Assembly: GCF_004121055.1 (NCBI RefSeq)
Contig: NZ_PYAL01000001.1
Coordinates: 1,116,001 to 1,180,000, forward strand
Length of the DNA stretch: 64,000 nucleotides
Source of the DNA: Achromobacter aloeverae
GTDB lineage: Bacteria; Pseudomonadota; Gammaproteobacteria; Burkholderiales; Burkholderiaceae_B
Reading direction: 5' to 3'
Both the position numbers and the translations under genes were made by a program. The notes below the pieces were generated by a model. The model ran no database searches, was not told the origin of the DNA, and saw nothing but the letters and a program-made list of their open reading frames with translations. This document shows positions 50,377 to 60,816 of this stretch, piece by piece (positions within the stretch are counted from its first letter, which is position 1; every line of letters begins with the position of its first letter).

Positions 50377-53034
50377 ATGCAGGAACGCTATCTCCCCAAC
50401 GCCGTTGAAGCCACCGCCCACCAAGCCTGGAAGGCGCGTGATGCCTATCGCGTCGTCGAACACGCGACCGATGCCAGCGGCGCCGAAAAGCCCAAGTTCT
50501 ATGCGTGCTCGATGCTGCCCTACCCCAGCGGCAAGCTGCACATGGGGCACGTGCGCAACTACACCATCAACGACATGATGGCGCGCCAACTGCGCATGCG
50601 CGGCTACAACGTGCTGATGCCCATGGGCTGGGACGCCTTCGGCATGCCGGCGGAGAACGCCGCCATCAAGTCCAGGGTGCCGCCGGCCAAGTGGACCTAC
50701 GACAACATCGCCTACATGAAGAAGCAGATGCAGGCGATGGGGCTGGCCATCGACTGGTCGCGCGAGATGTGCGCCTGCGATCCCGCCTACTACAAGTGGA
50801 ACCAGTGGCTGTTCCTCAAGATGCTGGAAAAAGGCATCGCCTACCGCAAGACCCAGGTCGTCAACTGGGACCCGGTGGACAACACCGTGCTGGCCAACGA
50901 ACAGGTCATCGACGGCCGCGGCTGGCGCTCCGGCGCGCTGGTGGAAAAGCGCGAGATCCCGGGCTACTACCTGCGCATCACCGACTACGCCGAGGAACTG
51001 CTGGACCAGGTCAAGACCGGCCTGCCCGGCTGGCCCGAGCGCGTGCGCGTCATGCAGGAGAACTGGATCGGCAAGAGCGAAGGCCTGCGCTTCGCCTTCA
51101 CCCATGACATCCGCGGCGCCGACGGCGCCCCGATCCAGGACGGCCGCCTCTACGTCTTCACCACGCGCGCGGACACCATCATGGGCGTCACCTTCTGCGC
51201 CGTGGCGCCGGAACACCCCCTGGCGTCGCATGCCGCCGCCGGCAACCCCGAGCTGGCCGCCTTCATCGAGCACTGCAAGCTGGGCGGAACCACCGAGGCC
51301 GAGCTTGCCACGCGCGAAAAGGAAGGCATGAAGACCGGCCTGACGGTCACGCATCCCATCACCGGCGCGCAGGTCGACGTCTGGGTCGGCAACTACGTGC
51401 TCATGAGCTACGGCGACGGCGCCGTCATGGGCGTGCCCGCGCACGACGAACGCGACTTCGCCTTCGCCAAGAAATACGGCCTGCCCATCCAGCAGGTAGT
51501 CGCGGTCGAAGGCAAGACGTATTCCACCGACGCCTGGCAGGAATGGTACGGCGACAAGCAAAGCGGCCGCACCGTGAACTCCGGCAAGTACGACGGACTG
51601 GACTACAAGGCCGCCGTGGACGCCATCGCGGCCGACCTGGCGCCGCGCGGCCTGGGCGAGAAGCAGACCACCTGGCGCCTGCGCGACTGGGGCATCTCGC
51701 GCCAGCGCTACTGGGGCACTCCCATCCCCATCATCCACTGCCCGGACTGCGGCCCGGTCCCCGTGCCGGAAAAAGACCTGCCGGTGGTGCTGCCGGAAGA
51801 CCTGATCCCGGACGGCAGCGGCAACCCGCTGACCAAGAACGAGGCCTTCCTGTCCTGCGCCTGCCCGAAGTGCGGCAAGCCGTCGCGGCGCGAAACGGAC
51901 ACCATGGACACCTTCGTCGACTCGTCCTGGTATTTCATGCGCTATACCTCGCCGGGCAACGACCAGGCGATGGTGGACGCCCGCAACGACTACTGGATGC
52001 CGATGGACCAGTACATCGGCGGCATCGAGCACGCCGTGCTGCACCTGCTGTACGCGCGCTTCTGGACCAAGGTCATGCGCGACCTGGGCATGCTCAAGTT
52101 CGACGAGCCCTTTACCCGCCTGCTGTGCCAGGGCATGGTGCTGAACCACATCTATTCGCGCAAGACCCCGCAGGGCGGCATCGAATACTTCTGGCCCGAG
52201 GAAGTCGAAAACGTCTATGACGCCAAGGGCGCCATCGTCGGCGCGCGCCGCAAATCGGACGGCAGCGAGGTGACCTACGGCGGCGTGGGCACCATGTCCA
52301 AGTCGAAGAACAACGGCGTCGACCCGCAATCGCTGATCGACACGCTGGGCGCCGACACCGCCCGCCTGTTCGTCATGTTCGCCAGCCCGCCCGAGCAGAC
52401 GCTGGAGTGGTCGGATTCGGGCGTCGAGGGCTCGAACCGCTTCCTGCGCCGCCTCTGGTCCTATGCGCACGCGCAGCGCGATACCGTGGCCAGCGGCCTG
52501 GCCGCGTCGGTCGACTGGCAGGCCGCGCCGGCGCCGGTCAAGGACCTGCGCCGCGAGGTCTACAACCTGCTCAAGCAGGCCGACTACGACTACCAGCGCA
52601 TCCAGTACAACACCGTGGTGTCGGCGTGCATGAAGATGCTCAACGCCATCGAAAGCGCCGACCTGCCGGCCGGCGCGCCGGCCGACGCCGCCCGCGCCGA
52701 AGCCATCGGCGTGCTGCTGCGCGTGCTGTACCCGGTGGTGCCGCACATCACCTGGAACCTGTGGAACGAACTGGGCTACGAGACGCGCTACGGCGACCTG
52801 CTCGACGCCCCGTGGCCGCAGGTCGACGAGGCCGCGCTGGTCGCCGACGAAATCGAACTGATGCTGCAGGTCAACGGCAAGCTGCGCGGTTCCCTGCGCG
52901 TGGCGGCTGCCGCCGCCAAGGCCGATATCGAGGCCCAGGCGGCCGCCCATGAGGCCGTGGCGCGATTCCTCGAAGGCCGTCCGGCAAAACGGGTTATCGT
53001 TGTGCCCGGCAAGCTGGTCAACGTCGTCGGCTGA
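50377..53034 (+). CDS. leuS: Leucyl-tRNA synthetase
   Basis: An 885-residue class I aminoacyl-tRNA synthetase, complete. HIGH-type motif HMGH is at residues 55-58 ([15 protein letters not shown]) and KMSKS as MSKSK at 640-644. The CP1 editing domain includes [13 protein letters not shown] and [21 protein letters not shown]. Zinc-ribbon cysteines (CPDCG, CPKCG) are near 455-500. The ATG at 50377 ([11 protein letters not shown]) is the usual family start. Head of the leuS-lptE-holA cluster. Confidence 0.98.
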   Translation: MQERYLPNAVEATAHQAWKARDAYRVVEHATDASGAEKPKFYACSMLPYPSGKLHMGHVRNYTINDMMARQLRMRGYNVLMPMGWDAFGMPAENAAIKSRVPPAKWTYDNIAYMKKQMQAMGLAIDWSREMCACDPAYYKWNQWLFLKMLEKGIAYRKTQVVNWDPVDNTVLANEQVIDGRGWRSGALVEKREIPGYYLRITDYAEELLDQVKTGLPGWPERVRVMQENWIGKSEGLRFAFTHDIRGADGAPIQDGRLYVFTTRADTIMGVTFCAVAPEHPLASHAAAGNPELAAFIEHCKLGGTTEAELATREKEGMKTGLTVTHPITGAQVDVWVGNYVLMSYGDGAVMGVPAHDERDFAFAKKYGLPIQQVVAVEGKTYSTDAWQEWYGDKQSGRTVNSGKYDGLDYKAAVDAIAADLAPRGLGEKQTTWRLRDWGISRQRYWGTPIPIIHCPDCGPVPVPEKDLPVVLPEDLIPDGSGNPLTKNEAFLSCACPKCGKPSRRETDTMDTFVDSSWYFMRYTSPGNDQAMVDARNDYWMPMDQYIGGIEHAVLHLLYARFWTKVMRDLGMLKFDEPFTRLLCQGMVLNHIYSRKTPQGGIEYFWPEEVENVYDAKGAIVGARRKSDGSEVTYGGVGTMSKSKNNGVDPQSLIDTLGADTARLFVMFASPPEQTLEWSDSGVEGSNRFLRRLWSYAHAQRDTVASGLAASVDWQAAPAPVKDLRREVYNLLKQADYDYQRIQYNTVVSACMKMLNAIESADLPAGAPADAARAEAIGVLLRVLYPVVPHITWNLWNELGYETRYGDLLDAPWPQVDEAALVADEIELMLQVNGKLRGSLRVAAAAAKADIEAQAAAHEAVARFLEGRPAKRVIVVPGKLVNVVG

Positions 53035-53072
53035 TCGGCGTGGGGATTATTTGGCATGAATTGGGGTTACGC

Positions 53073-53768
53073 ATGAACTTCGGCGGTTTCTCGGTAAAGG
53101 ATGTCGCGCGGCGGGTGGCCAGCCTGCGCCGGCCGGCGCGCGCCGCCGGCCTGGGCATGCTGCTGCTGTTGTTGTCCGCGTGCGGCTTTCACATGCGCGG
53201 AGAGACGCCGCTGCCGTTCGACACCTTCTACATCGGACTGGGCGACAACACCCGCTTCGGCGCCGAAGTGAAGCGCGCGCTCAAGGCCGCGTCGCCGAAC
53301 ACCCGCTTCGTCGACACCCCCAAGGAAGCGGAAGCGCAATTGCAGCAGGTCGCCAATACCCGCAGCATGCGCGAGGTGTCGCTGAACTCGCAGGGCCGGG
53401 TCGAGGAATACGAGCTGGGCTTGCGCTTCACCTTCCGCGTCATCGACGCCAAGGGCCGCGCCATCATTCCGGACACCACGCTGGAAGCCTATCGTGAAAT
53501 GCCGTATGACGACACGGTGGTGCAGGCCAAGGAAGGCCAGGCCGAGCAGTTGTACCGCAATATGCAAACCAGCCTGGTCAGCCGGCTGCTGCGCCGCCTG
53601 ACCTCGGACGATGTCCGCGAAGCCGCCCTCAAGCTGAACCAGTCCAAGCCGGGCGACGACGAGGGACCGATCTACAGCACCACGCCGCCCGCGCAGCCCG
53701 CCAACCAGCCGACGCGCCCGCCGGGCATCATCAACGGCCCGTCGTCGCCCAACGACTACGACTACTGA
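53073..53768 (+). CDS. lptE: LPS-assembly lipoprotein LptE
   Basis: A 231-residue outer-membrane lipoprotein that plugs and helps LptD deliver lipopolysaccharide. Lipobox LLSAC with Cys37 follows a hydrophobic stretch (GLGMLLLLLSACGFHMRGE). RMREVSLNSQGRVEEYELGLRFTFRVIDAKG-like text and the LYRNMQTSLVSRLLRRL stretch are typical. The tail is rich in Pro, Asn and Gln. It starts 39 bp after leuS, and holA follows 11 bp after its stop. Confidence 0.94.
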   Translation: MNFGGFSVKDVARRVASLRRPARAAGLGMLLLLLSACGFHMRGETPLPFDTFYIGLGDNTRFGAEVKRALKAASPNTRFVDTPKEAEAQLQQVANTRSMREVSLNSQGRVEEYELGLRFTFRVIDAKGRAIIPDTTLEAYREMPYDDTVVQAKEGQAEQLYRNMQTSLVSRLLRRLTSDDVREAALKLNQSKPGDDEGPIYSTTPPAQPANQPTRPPGIINGPSSPNDYDY

Positions 53769-53779
53769 GCACCGCGGGC

Positions 53780-54841
53780 ATGGCGCAGACGCTGGACGCC
53801 GACCGCTTCCCGGACTACCTGCAACGCGCGGGGAACCGGTTGGCGCCGCTGTACACGGTCAGCGGCGACGAGCCGCTGCTCGTCACGGAAACGATGGATG
53901 CCCTGCGCGCGGCGGCGCGCGCGGCCGGCTATACGGACCGCACCACCATGGTCATGGACGCGCGCAGCGACTGGAGCGCGGTCATGGCCGCCACCCAGAG
54001 CGTGTCGCTGTTCGGCGACCGCCGGCTGCTGGAACTGAAGATACCCACCGGCAAGCCGGGCAAGGCCGGGGCCGACACCCTGGTCAAGCTGGCTGAACAG
54101 GCCCAGGCCCAGACCCAAGGCGATCCCGACACCGTGCTGGTGATCGGCCTGCCGCGCCTGGACAAGGCCACGCGCGAGAGCCGCTGGGCCCTGGCGCTGG
54201 CGGCGGGCATCACGGTGGACGTCAGCGCGGTGGACCGCAACCGCCTGCCCGCCTGGATCGGCGCCCGGCTGGCGCGCCAGAAGCAGCAGACGGACAACGC
54301 CACGCTGCAATGGATGGCCGACAAGGTCGAGGGCAACCTGCTGGCGGCGCACCAGGAAATCCTGAAACTGGGCCTGCTGTATCCCGAAGGCGCCCTGGCT
54401 GCCGAGGACGTGGAACGCGCGGTGCTCAACGTCGCCCGCTACGACGTCTTCGGCCTGCGCGACGCGATGCTGGCCGGCGATGTGGGCCGCACCGTGCGCA
54501 TGCTGGACGGCTTGCGCGCCGAAGGCGAGGCCCTGCCCCTGGTATTGTGGGCCGTCGGCGAGGAAATCCGGATCCTGGCCCGTGTCGCCGAAACGCGCGC
54601 CAACGGCGGCGACGCCAATGCGGCGATGCGCCGGCTGCGCATCTTCGGCGCCCACGAAAAGCTGGCCCTGCAAGCGCTGGGACGGGTCCCCGCGCGGGCC
54701 TGGCCGGCCGCCGTGCAGCACGCCCATGAGGTCGACCGCATCATCAAGGGCCTGCCCGTGCCAGGGCGCTTGGCCGATCCCTGGGAAGAAATGACGCGGC
54801 TGGCGCTGCGCGTCGCGGCCGCCGGGCGACGCGGCGCCTGA
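53780..54841 (+). CDS. holA: DNA polymerase III subunit delta
   Basis: A 353-residue clamp-loader subunit that opens the beta sliding clamp. LAPLYTVSGDEPLLVTETMDALR at the N-terminus, NRLPAWIGARLARQKQQ, and DKVEGNLLAAHQEILKLGLLYPEG in the middle are typical of delta subunits. Position after lptE is conserved in betaproteobacteria. The start ATG at 53780 is close to the lptE stop, with a weak Shine-Dalgarno, so coupling is likely. Confidence 0.95.
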   Translation: MAQTLDADRFPDYLQRAGNRLAPLYTVSGDEPLLVTETMDALRAAARAAGYTDRTTMVMDARSDWSAVMAATQSVSLFGDRRLLELKIPTGKPGKAGADTLVKLAEQAQAQTQGDPDTVLVIGLPRLDKATRESRWALALAAGITVDVSAVDRNRLPAWIGARLARQKQQTDNATLQWMADKVEGNLLAAHQEILKLGLLYPEGALAAEDVERAVLNVARYDVFGLRDAMLAGDVGRTVRMLDGLRAEGEALPLVLWAVGEEIRILARVAETRANGGDANAAMRRLRIFGAHEKLALQALGRVPARAWPAAVQHAHEVDRIIKGLPVPGRLADPWEEMTRLALRVAAAGRRGA

Positions 54842-54946
54842 AGGCGCGGCGCGCCCTGCCGTCCCGGCCACGGCCGGCTGCCGCGCGGATACAGATACAC
54901 TTACGCTTTACGCACGTATTACGGGCGCTGCGCGCCCCTGCACTCC

Positions 54947-56212
54947 ATGTCGACGCATACCGTAGAAGAAGCCATGCTCACCCTGGGCGAAAATGCCCGC
55001 CAGGCCTCGCGCGAACTGATGCGCGCGCCCGGGTCGGCCAAGACCCGGGCCCTGCTGGCGATGGCCGATGCCATCGCGGATCGCCGCAAGACCCTGCAGG
55101 AAGCCAATCGCCAGGACGTCGAGGCGGCGCGCGCCAACGCCCTGGACGCCGCCATGCTGGACCGCCTGACCCTGTCCGAGCGCAGCCTGGACCTGATGAT
55201 CGAAGGCCTGCGCCAGGTTGCCGCCCTGCCCGATCCGGTCGGCAGCCTGGGGCCGACCACGGTCCGTCCGAACGGCATGCGCGTGGCGCAGATGCGCGTG
55301 CCGCTGGGCGTCATCGGCATCATCTACGAATCGCGTCCCAACGTCACCATCGATGCCGCGGCGTTGTGCCTGAAGTCCGGCAACGCCGCCATCCTGCGCG
55401 GCGGCAGCGAGGCGCTGCGGTCGAACCTGGCGCTGGCCGAAGTCGTGCGCGATGGCCTGCGCGCCGCCAGCCTGCCCCAGCATGCGGTGCAGGTGGTCGA
55501 GACCGCGGACCGCGCCGCGGTCGGCAAGCTGATCACCATGACCGAGCATATCGACGTCATCGTGCCGCGCGGCGGCAAGGGGCTGATCGCCCGCATGGCG
55601 GCGGAAGCGCGCGTGCCCCTGATCAAGCACCTCGACGGCAATTGCCACGTCTATATCGACGCCGCCGCGAATCCGGAAAAAGCCCACGCCATCGCGTACA
55701 ACGCCAAGACCTACCGCTACGGCGTGTGCGGCGCCATGGAAACGCTGCTGGTCAATGCCGCCGCGGCGGCCGCCATCCTGCCCAAGCTGGCGGCGGCGCT
55801 GCTGGCCCATGGCGTGGAATTGCGCGGCTGCGCCCGCACCCGCGAATTGGTGCCGCAGGCGCTGCCGGCGACCGAGGAAGACTGGGCCACGGAATACCTG
55901 GGGCCCATCCTGGCCGTGCGGGTGGTCGACAGCCTGGACGAGGCCATCGCGCACATCGCGCGCTGGGGGTCGGGCCACACCGACGCCATCGTCACGGAGG
56001 ACCTCGGCGCGGCGCAACGCTTCCAGCGGGAAGTGGACTCCGCCTCGGTATACGTCAACCTGCCCACGGTGTTCGCGGACGGCTATGAATACGGCCTGGG
56101 TTCGGAGATCGGCATTTCCACCAACCGGCTGCATGCGCGCGGGCCGGTGGGCCTGGAAGGACTGACCACGTACAAATGGGTGCTCACCGGCGACGGGCAG
56201 GTGCGCGGCTGA
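54947..56212 (+). CDS. proA: Glutamate-5-semialdehyde dehydrogenase (gamma-glutamyl phosphate reductase)
   Basis: A 421-residue NADPH-dependent enzyme, second step of proline synthesis. [35 protein letters not shown] (about residues 119-153) and [15 protein letters not shown] with Cys261 are diagnostic, followed by [23 protein letters not shown]. Full length. It lies after holA in the conserved betaproteobacterial order. The proB gene is not in this window. Confidence 0.97.
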   Translation: MSTHTVEEAMLTLGENARQASRELMRAPGSAKTRALLAMADAIADRRKTLQEANRQDVEAARANALDAAMLDRLTLSERSLDLMIEGLRQVAALPDPVGSLGPTTVRPNGMRVAQMRVPLGVIGIIYESRPNVTIDAAALCLKSGNAAILRGGSEALRSNLALAEVVRDGLRAASLPQHAVQVVETADRAAVGKLITMTEHIDVIVPRGGKGLIARMAAEARVPLIKHLDGNCHVYIDAAANPEKAHAIAYNAKTYRYGVCGAMETLLVNAAAAAAILPKLAAALLAHGVELRGCARTRELVPQALPATEEDWATEYLGPILAVRVVDSLDEAIAHIARWGSGHTDAIVTEDLGAAQRFQREVDSASVYVNLPTVFADGYEYGLGSEIGISTNRLHARGPVGLEGLTTYKWVLTGDGQVRG

Positions 56213-56267
56213 GCCGCGCGTCCCGACGCTTACCGTTTTCCTTATCAACCCTGACGCCGAGTCGCCC

Positions 56268-56705
56268 ATGCCCTGGATCGCCATGCCCTGGATCAAGACC
56301 TTGCACATCGTATTCGTGGCGGCGTGGTTCGCCGGGCTGTTCTACCTGCCGCGCATCTACGTCAACCTGGCGAGCCAATCCGAGCCGGCCGTGCAGACCG
56401 TGCTGCTGGGCATGGCGCGACGCCTGTTCCGCTTCACGACGATATTGGCCGTGGTCGCCGTGGTGTTCGGCCTGGTGCTCTATGTGGGCTATCGCATCGG
56501 CACGGGTCCCGGCAACGGCTGGATGCATGCCAAGCTGTTCTTCGTCCTGCTGATCATCGGCTACCATCACGCCTGTGGCGTCATGCTGCGCAAGTTCGAA
56601 CAGGGCCGCAACACGCGCTCGCACAAGTTCTACCGCTGGTTCAACGAAATTCCGGTCCTGTTCCTGTTCATCGTCGTGGCCCTGGTGGTCGTCAAGCCCT
56701 TCTGA
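56268..56705 (+). CDS. hemJ: Protoporphyrinogen oxidase HemJ
   Basis: A 145-residue four-helix inner-membrane protein of the HemJ/UPF0093 family, oxidising protoporphyrinogen IX in heme synthesis. The conserved His13 (KTLHIVFVAAWFAGLFYLPR) and Lys89 (WMHAKLFFVLLIIGYHH) are both present. A 15-bp duplication at the start (MPWIAMPWIK) gives two possible initiation codons, 56268 and 56283; the second would still retain the fold. It follows proA by 55 bp. Confidence 0.93.
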   Translation: MPWIAMPWIKTLHIVFVAAWFAGLFYLPRIYVNLASQSEPAVQTVLLGMARRLFRFTTILAVVAVVFGLVLYVGYRIGTGPGNGWMHAKLFFVLLIIGYHHACGVMLRKFEQGRNTRSHKFYRWFNEIPVLFLFIVVALVVVKPF

Positions 56706-56761
56706 GACCTCTTGACCTCATCCGAGGCTGGCCTCCCACCCCGTTTTTGCTCCATCCCATC

Positions 56762-58648
56762 ATGACCGCCGACGATCCGGACCGTCCCCGCAAGACCCTC
56801 TCCCTGAAGAAATCGCCGCGCCCGGCCGAGCCCGGCGAGACGGGCCCGCCGCGCAAGCGCAGCGGTGCCCGGGCTCGCGCGGCCGCCCAGATCGAACGCG
56901 CCCGCGACCAGCAGGAACGGCTGTCGGCGGCAGCGGATGAACGGGACGCGCCTGCCCGGGGAAATACCCGCGCACCGCGCCCGGACGGTCGGAACGGTCC
57001 GAGCGGTCCGGACGGTCCGGACGGTCCGAACGGTCCCCGAGGCCCGCAAGGCCCGCGCGGCAACCGCGAAGCGTACGCCGGCAGCGATGACCGACCCGGC
57101 CGCGGCGAACGCCGTGGCCGCAACGAAAGCCGTGACGTCGGCAGCGGCCGGCGCGGCGCGCCAAGCCGAGCCGCGGACGACAGCCGCTATAGCGCGCATC
57201 GCGACGACCGCCAGAGCTTCGATCACGACAACCATCGCAGCGACCATCGTGATGATCATCGCGACGACCATCGCGACGACTATCGCAACGATCACCGCGG
57301 CCCCCCCGTCGGCGACCATGACGACCGCCACGACGACAACCGCCGGCGCGCTCCGCGCGGCATGCCTGCCGCCTCGCGCCGCTACGACCGCAACGAACGC
57401 TACACCGTCTTCACGCCCTGCCCGCAGGGCATCGAGGAAGCCCTGACCGCGGAACTGCAGGCGCTGGGCTTCGACGATGCCGAGCCCGGCCGCGCCGGAG
57501 CGCGCTTCACCACCGATTGGCACGGCATACAGCGCGCCAACTTGTACTCCCGCCTGGCCACGCGCGTGCTGGTGCAGGTGGCCCACGGCCCCGTGCAGCA
57601 CGAGGACGACCTGCTCGACCTGGCCTACGCGACGCCCTGGGAACGCTGGTTCGGCGCGGAACACACGCTGCGGGTCGACACGTCGGCGATCAAGAGCCCC
57701 ATGCGCAGCCTGCAATACTGCAATCTGCGCGTGAAGGATGGCATCTGCGACCGCCTGATGGACCGCGAAGGCGCGCGGCCGGACATCGATACCGTACGGC
57801 CCGACGCGCGCGTGTTCTCCTTCCTCACGCAGGACACCGCCACGCTCTACCTGGACACCTCCGGCGAATCCCTCTTCAAGCGCGGCTGGCGCCTGGACAA
57901 GGGCGAGGCGCCCCTGCGCGAGAACCTGGCCGCCGGCATGCTGGCCCTGGCGGGATGGGATCCGGCCGAACCGCTGCTGGACCCCTTCTGCGGCAGCGGC
58001 ACCATACTCATCGAAGCCGCCTGGATCGCCCTGGGCGTGCCGCCCGGCATCGCCCGGCCCTTCGGCTTCGAGCGCATGCGCGACTTCGACAGCCGGCGCT
58101 GGCGCGACCTCAAGGAAGATGCCCGCGCCCATATCCGGCCGCAGCTGGATACGCCGCTCTATGGCTGCGATCTCAATCCGGAAGCCATCGCCTTCGCGCG
58201 CAACAACGCCGAACGCGCCTGGCTCACCGAAGACACCATCCAGTTCGAAGTCGCCGATGCCCGCACGCTGCGCGCGCCCGCGCCGTCCGGCTGGATCGTC
58301 ACCAATCCGCCCTATGGCGAACGGCTGGAGGCGGGCGCCGAAGCCGACCTGTGGCGCGATTGGGCAAGCTGCCTGAAAAAGCAGTTCGGCGGCTGGCAGC
58401 TACATGTGATTTCCAGCGACATGACCTTGCCGCAGCAATTGCGCCTGAAGCCCGCCCGCCGCACGCCGCTGTACAACGGCGCGCTCGACTGCCGCCTGTT
58501 CAGCTTCGAACTGGTGGAAGCGGGCTATCGCGAGGCCGACCGCGCGCAACGGCGCACGGCGCACGCGGATAAGGCCGGCCCGTCGCAGGGCGACGACGAC
58601 ATCCCCGATGCGTCCGCGCGGGCGGACAAGACGCAGGATCGCGACTAG
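56762..58648 (+). CDS. RlmL-like THUMP-domain 23S rRNA methyltransferase with extended N-terminus
   Basis: A 628-residue protein. The enzyme part starts near residue 210 (YTVFTPCPQGIEEALTAELQALG), has a THUMP domain, then a SAM domain with LLDPFCGSGTILIEAAW (Asp407) and catalytic NPPYGERL (Asn515-Tyr518), as in RlmL/YcbY N-terminal halves that methylate guanine of 23S rRNA. Residues 1-210 are disordered: seven Gly-Pro-X triplets (79-99), then Arg/Gly runs and an HRDD-type repeat (about 155-180). The ATG at 56762 is the only plausible start after hemJ. Confidence 0.88.
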   Translation: MTADDPDRPRKTLSLKKSPRPAEPGETGPPRKRSGARARAAAQIERARDQQERLSAAADERDAPARGNTRAPRPDGRNGPSGPDGPDGPNGPRGPQGPRGNREAYAGSDDRPGRGERRGRNESRDVGSGRRGAPSRAADDSRYSAHRDDRQSFDHDNHRSDHRDDHRDDHRDDYRNDHRGPPVGDHDDRHDDNRRRAPRGMPAASRRYDRNERYTVFTPCPQGIEEALTAELQALGFDDAEPGRAGARFTTDWHGIQRANLYSRLATRVLVQVAHGPVQHEDDLLDLAYATPWERWFGAEHTLRVDTSAIKSPMRSLQYCNLRVKDGICDRLMDREGARPDIDTVRPDARVFSFLTQDTATLYLDTSGESLFKRGWRLDKGEAPLRENLAAGMLALAGWDPAEPLLDPFCGSGTILIEAAWIALGVPPGIARPFGFERMRDFDSRRWRDLKEDARAHIRPQLDTPLYGCDLNPEAIAFARNNAERAWLTEDTIQFEVADARTLRAPAPSGWIVTNPPYGERLEAGAEADLWRDWASCLKKQFGGWQLHVISSDMTLPQQLRLKPARRTPLYNGALDCRLFSFELVEAGYREADRAQRRTAHADKAGPSQGDDDIPDASARADKTQDRD

Positions 58649-58754
58649 CGACACGGCGGCACAGGATGCGGCCCGGCCATACGCGCGGGGCGGGGCCGCT
58701 CACCAGCGCGCCGGCCAAGGCAAGCCCCCCGGCTATCCCACTTATTTGCAGTAC

Positions 58755-59840
58755 TTACTTTTCCCGCGCGCGTTCGAGGGCCCCTTCCCCCGCGTCGCCG
58801 GTCGCCGCTACTGCCCCGTCTTCCCGCGCGTCGCCGCCATCCGGCGCGACGGCCGGCGGCTGCATGGCGGCGCGCACCTGCTCGCGCAATGCCGCCAGCT
58901 CAGCGGCACGCGCCAGGTAGAGCGCCTGCGCCTCTTCCATCTCCACGATGGCAAAGCGCAAGGCCGTGCCCGGCAGCGCCTGCGCCAGGCGCGGCAGGTC
59001 TACCGTGGCGACGTAGGCAATCTTGGGATAGCCGCCCGCGCTTTGCCGGTCCGCCATCAACACGATGGGGTTGCCGTCCGGGGGCACCTGCACGGTCCCG
59101 AAGGCGGTAGCCTCCGAAATCATTTCCAGCGGTTGCGCCAGCTTCAAGGTCTCGCCGCGCAGGCGATAGCCCATGCGGTCCGACTGCGCGTCCACCGTGA
59201 ACGGCACCGACACGAAGGCCGTGCGCGCTTCGTCCGTAAAGGCATCCCACTGCGGGCCCCGCATGGCGCGCACCGCCTCCGCGGCCTCCGGCGCCGGCAC
59301 ATCGAACAGCGCCGCGGACACGAAAGGCGTGCCGCTTTGCACCAGCAGGCGCCGCGCCCGTGGATAGCCGGGATCCGCCGCGCGCAAGGGCAAGCGGTCG
59401 CCCTTGGCCAGCGCCCGGCCGGCAAAGCCGCCGAAGCCGCCCCGCGGAAAGGTGCTGGCGCTGCCCATGACGGGCTCGGCATCGAAACCGCCCCGCACGG
59501 CCAGGTACAGCCTGGCGCCGCGCCGGCATTCGCCGAACGCCAGGGTGGCGCCGCGCCGCAACAGGATGGGCTCGTTCAGGGGCGCCGGTACGCCGTCGAT
59601 GCTCGCGCGCATATCGGCGCCGCACAGGGCGATCAGGCGTTCCTCCTGGAATTGCAGCATCGGTCCGGTCAGCGTGCACTCCAGCGTCGCCATGGCCTCG
59701 TCATTGCCGACCAGGATATTGGCCACCCGGTGCGACCACTCGTCCATGACGCCGTTGACCGGCACGCCATAGCGCTGGAACCCGTAGCGTCCCAGGTCCT
59801 GCAACTGCGTCAACGCCCCGGGTTTGAGGACTCGTATCAT
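58755..59840 (-). CDS. pxpC: 5-oxoprolinase subunit C (biotin-dependent carboxyltransferase/KipA fold)
   Basis: A 361-residue protein matching PxpC/KipA. MIRVLKPGALTQLQDLGRYGFQRYGVPVNGVMDEWSHRVANILVGN at the start and GASTFPRGGFGGFAGRALAKGDRL-type text are diagnostic. PxpB and PxpC with PxpA form the ATP-dependent 5-oxoproline hydrolase. Its start overlaps the PxpB stop by 4 bp. The pxpA gene (LamB/YcsF) is not in the window, so it is either elsewhere or absent. Confidence 0.92.
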   Translation of the reverse strand: MIRVLKPGALTQLQDLGRYGFQRYGVPVNGVMDEWSHRVANILVGNDEAMATLECTLTGPMLQFQEERLIALCGADMRASIDGVPAPLNEPILLRRGATLAFGECRRGARLYLAVRGGFDAEPVMGSASTFPRGGFGGFAGRALAKGDRLPLRAADPGYPRARRLLVQSGTPFVSAALFDVPAPEAAEAVRAMRGPQWDAFTDEARTAFVSVPFTVDAQSDRMGYRLRGETLKLAQPLEMISEATAFGTVQVPPDGNPIVLMADRQSAGGYPKIAYVATVDLPRLAQALPGTALRFAIVEMEEAQALYLARAAELAALREQVRAAMQPPAVAPDGGDAREDGAVAATGDAGEGALERAREK

Positions 59841-60577
59841 GGGCGCGCCTCGTAGAGACGGTCGAATTCGGCGGGCGTGACCGGCACGAAGTGCAAGCGG
59901 TCACCGAGTTGCAGGCGCACCGGCGGGTCCTGCTTGATATCGAAAAGGTTCCATGGCGTGCGGCCGATCAGGTTCCAGCCACCAGGCATGGCCAGTTGGT
60001 AGATGGTGGTCAGGCCGTTGGCGATGGCCACCGACCCGGCCGGCACCAGCGTGCGCGGCGTCTTTCGGCGGGGCAGCGACAGCCGGGGGTCCAGCCCGCC
60101 CGCGAACGGATTACCCGGAGCGAAATAGAAGGTGTAGATCACCGACGGCGATTCACCGTGCAGGCGGATCACCTCTTCGGTGCTCAGGCCGCAGCGCTGC
60201 GCCACTTCCTCCAGGTCGGGGCCGTGATCGCCGCCATAGCAGCACGGAATCTCCACCGTGCGCCCGCCCTGTTCCACCTGCGGGACGCCCCTGTCCAATA
60301 CCTCACGCACCCGCTGCGCCAACCGGGCAAAGGGCGCGACGGTCGAACCGCCTTCGGCATAGGCCTCCGGCCGATAGTGCAGCGCAACAGTGGTGAACGC
60401 GGGCACCACGTCGATCACCCCGGGCAAGGGATGGTCCAGCAGCCACGCGGCGAAGGACAATACGGCGCGATTGACCTCCGCGTCCACGCGATCGCCGAAG
60501 GCAACCAGCAGGCACCGGTCCCCGACCGGCTCGATGCGCCACGACGAACGGGCGTAAGCGTCTGGACTTGAGTTCAT
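59837..60577 (-). CDS. pxpB: 5-oxoprolinase subunit B (KipI fold)
   Basis: A 246-residue PxpB/KipI protein. WRIEPVGDRCLLVAFGDRVDAEVNRAVL, GVIDVVPAFTTVALHYRPEAY and IPCCYGGDHGPDLEEVAQRCGLSTEEVIRLHGE are diagnostic, and GNPFAGGLDPRLSLPRRKTPRTLVPAGSVAIANGLTTIYQLAMPGGWNLIGRTPWNLFD is the typical C-terminal half. Operon partner of pxpC, transcribed leftward. Divergent from the small-protein gene at 60817. Confidence 0.92.
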   Translation of the reverse strand: MNSSPDAYARSSWRIEPVGDRCLLVAFGDRVDAEVNRAVLSFAAWLLDHPLPGVIDVVPAFTTVALHYRPEAYAEGGSTVAPFARLAQRVREVLDRGVPQVEQGGRTVEIPCCYGGDHGPDLEEVAQRCGLSTEEVIRLHGESPSVIYTFYFAPGNPFAGGLDPRLSLPRRKTPRTLVPAGSVAIANGLTTIYQLAMPGGWNLIGRTPWNLFDIKQDPPVRLQLGDRLHFVPVTPAEFDRLYEARP

Positions 60578-60677
60578 GCCGATGATTCTACGATGCGTCC
60601 CCGCTATGCGCCGCTGTCATCTGCGTTCAAGCGCGACTGGACAAGCAAGGCGACACGAACTGTTGTAAATGCGCAGC

Positions 60678-60718
60678 TTGCATTGTCTAGGGTTAACCCC
60701 TATAATTCGGGTTATCCC
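60678..60718 (+). promoter_or_regulatory. Consensus promoter flanked by two near-identical palindromes
   Basis: -35 TTGCAT (60678-60683), 17-bp spacer, -10 TATAAT (60701-60706). GGGTTAACCC (60690-60699) lies inside the spacer and GGGTTATCCC (60709-60718) just past the -10, 19 bp apart centre to centre, so a repressor dimer pair on one face of the helix is plausible. Confidence 0.75.
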
Positions 60719-60816
60719 GTAGTCAAGCGGCGATTTTGCAGAAACAAGTTGCGTGCGTCCATGGCGTGAATTTGTTTGGAACGACGCGCTTGGCAGTGCT
60801 ACTCAGAGATATTATT

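Noticed and set aside
50308-52950. 880-codon open frame antisense to leuS
   Set aside because: Shadow of leuS; translation has no recognisable domain.
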